Source: Serratia fonticola
GTDB taxonomy: Bacteria > Pseudomonadota > Gammaproteobacteria > Enterobacterales > Enterobacteriaceae
Assembly (NCBI RefSeq): GCF_006715025.1
Contig: NZ_VFMK01000001.1
Span: 1,550,001-1,614,000, forward strand
Direction: 5' to 3'
DNA length: 64,000 nt
Shown: piece after piece, positions 62,845-64,000 of the stretch
Numbering within the stretch: position 1 is the stretch's first letter
Layout: each line of letters starts with the position of its first letter
Position numbers and translations under genes: made by a program
The notes under the pieces: generated by a model
Told to the model about the DNA's origin: nothing
Seen by the model: the letters and a program-made list of their open reading frames with translations, nothing else
Databases searched by the model: none

Positions 62845-64000
62845 TTATTCCGCCAGCAGTTCGATGGCGCTCTCCAGAGCCTGTACCAAAGCATCAACAT
62901 CGTCCTGCGAATTGTAGGGCGCAAACGAGGCGCGCAGCGTTCCGCTGACCCCTAATGCCGCCATCAACGGCTGTGCACAATGTTGGCCAGCCCGCACGGC
63001 GATGTTTTGTTCTGCCAGCAAGGTGACCATATCGCTATGGTGGACGCCAGCAATATCAAACGCCAACAGGCTGGAATTGCTACAACGGAAACTACGGAAC
63101 CCTGGCAACTGCTGCAAACGCTGTTCGGCGCTCTGTGCCAGTGTACAACTGTACTGTTCGGCAGCGACCCTGTCTTGCGCCTCCAGCCAACTCAATGCTG
63201 CAGCCAGCCCAAGCACACCGGCAATATTGGGAGTACCGGCCTCAAAACAGTGAGGGGGATTTTGGGGCGTAAACCCGTTGAATGAGGCCTGAGTCAGCAT
63301 TTTCCCCCCGCCTTGCCATGGCTCCATTTGTGCCAGGAGTTCAGTCTTGCCATATAACGCGCCAATACCGGTCGGGCCATACAGTTTATGGCCCGAGAAG
63401 GCGTAGAAATCGATATCAAGCTGTTGCATGTCAGCCGGGCAGTGCACGATGCCCTGTGCACCATCGATCATCACCACCGCACCAACCGCATGCGCCAAGT
63501 CGATTGCCAGGGCCAGATCAGGGCAACCGCCGGTGACGTTAGACATTTGCCCTAGCGCCAGAATACGGGTTTTTTCATTTAACAGGCTGGGGAGCTGTGT
63601 CAAATCAGGAAGATAGTCATCACCCAGTGGCAGTTTTACTACCTGGGCCCCGGTTTGTTTTGCCACCATCAACCAGGGGATCAGATTGGCATGATGCTCC
63701 GCTTCGCTGACCAGAATGCGATCGCCAGGCTGCAGACGTGGACGAGCGTAGCTCTGCGCGACCAGATTGATCGCCTCAGTGGTGCCTCGGGCCCAGACGA
63801 TATCGTTCGCGTTGGGGGCATTGATCAGGGTTGCTACCTGTTGGCGTGCCTGCTCAAAACGGAAGGTCAGATCCTGAGCGGCTCGGTGCTGGCTGCGATG
63901 AACGGTAGCGGCATCTGCGCTGTAAAACTGCTGCGTGGCATCAATCACTGCCTGCGGTTTTAACGCCGTAGCGGCACTGTCCAGATAAATACCGGCCTGT
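62845..64000 (-). CDS. csdA: Cysteine desulfurase CsdA (5' end beyond the window)
   Basis: A PLP cysteine desulfurase of the SufS/CsdA group. The visible 385 codons cover all but about 16-20 N-terminal residues: the frame stays open to the window edge through GIYLDSAATALKPQAVIDA, which aligns with residues about 20-40 of E. coli CsdA, so the gene is truncated by the window and a GTG at 63948 is not its start. The PLP lysine is in AFSGHKLYGPTG and the catalytic Cys in RAGQHCAQPL. It supplies sulfur to CsdE. Confidence 0.95.
   Translation of the reverse strand, partial: QAGIYLDSAATALKPQAVIDATQQFYSADAATVHRSQHRAAQDLTFRFEQARQQVATLINAPNANDIVWARGTTEAINLVAQSYARPRLQPGDRILVSEAEHHANLIPWLMVAKQTGAQVVKLPLGDDYLPDLTQLPSLLNEKTRILALGQMSNVTGGCPDLALAIDLAHAVGAVVMIDGAQGIVHCPADMQQLDIDFYAFSGHKLYGPTGIGALYGKTELLAQMEPWQGGGKMLTQASFNGFTPQNPPHCFEAGTPNIAGVLGLAAALSWLEAQDRVAAEQYSCTLAQSAEQRLQQLPGFRSFRCSNSSLLAFDIAGVHHSDMVTLLAEQNIAVRAGQHCAQPLMAALGVSGTLRASFAPYNSQDDVDALVQALESAIELLAE

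Overview
The window looks like the chromosome of a Serratia-type enterobacterium (Yersiniaceae). Gene order from about 24.5 kb onward follows the E. coli backbone closely: lysR/lysA, galR, OmrA-type sRNA, aas-lplT, tas, ygdR, ygdQ, mutH, rppH-ptsP, lgt-thyA, ppdA-ppdB-ygdB-ppdC, recC-ptrA-recB-recD, argA, amiC, three initiator tRNAs, mltA, tcdA, csdE-csdA. Protein sequences are close to, but distinct from, the E. coli ones. Degenerate copies of an intergenic repeat that I associate with Serratia and Yersinia genomes occur as well. The genus call is inference.

Left accessory region (1-12.1 kb). A chaperone-usher fimbrial operon (pilin, chaperone, usher, two-domain adhesin, second pilin: the order of E. 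coli sfmACDHF and, without fimI, of Salmonella fim) sits between two FimB/FimE-type tyrosine recombinase genes that point toward each other. Between the first recombinase and the pilin gene there is a perfect 11-bp inverted repeat (583-593 and 883-893, register exactly 300 bp) enclosing an extended -10 promoter, very like a fimS phase switch. Downstream come three LuxR/FimZ-type regulators with degenerate receiver domains, a small lipoprotein, and a periplasmic coiled-coil protein ending in an FKBP-like domain. The locus therefore combines E. coli-type DNA inversion with Salmonella-type FimZ/Y/W-like regulators and adds a periplasmic pair that I do not recognise from either model.

12.1-24.5 kb. 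A small AT-rich reading frame, a YojI-type peptide-export ABC transporter, a 1.2-kb decayed stretch with a possible transporter pseudogene, a 35-codon membrane peptide, and an aga-type sugar PTS operon (agaR, kbaZ, IIB, IIC, IID, IIA) with candidate CRP and AgaR sites. On the minus strand follow a YddA-type ABC transporter, a DsbA-fold protein and an exported metallo-beta-lactamase-fold protein divergent from a LysR regulator.

24.5-64 kb. Core housekeeping genes: lysine synthesis, sugar repressors, lysophospholipid repair (aas-lplT), mismatch repair (mutH), RNA 5'-end processing (rppH), nitrogen PTS (ptsP), lipoprotein maturation (lgt), thymidylate synthesis, minor pseudopilins, RecBCD with pitrilysin, arginine synthesis, septal amidase, initiator tRNAs, lytic transglycosylase, tRNA t6A cyclisation and the CsdA/CsdE sulfur-transfer pair (csdA runs off the right edge). 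The mutH-rppH gap carries DnaA boxes and corresponds to E. coli DARS2.
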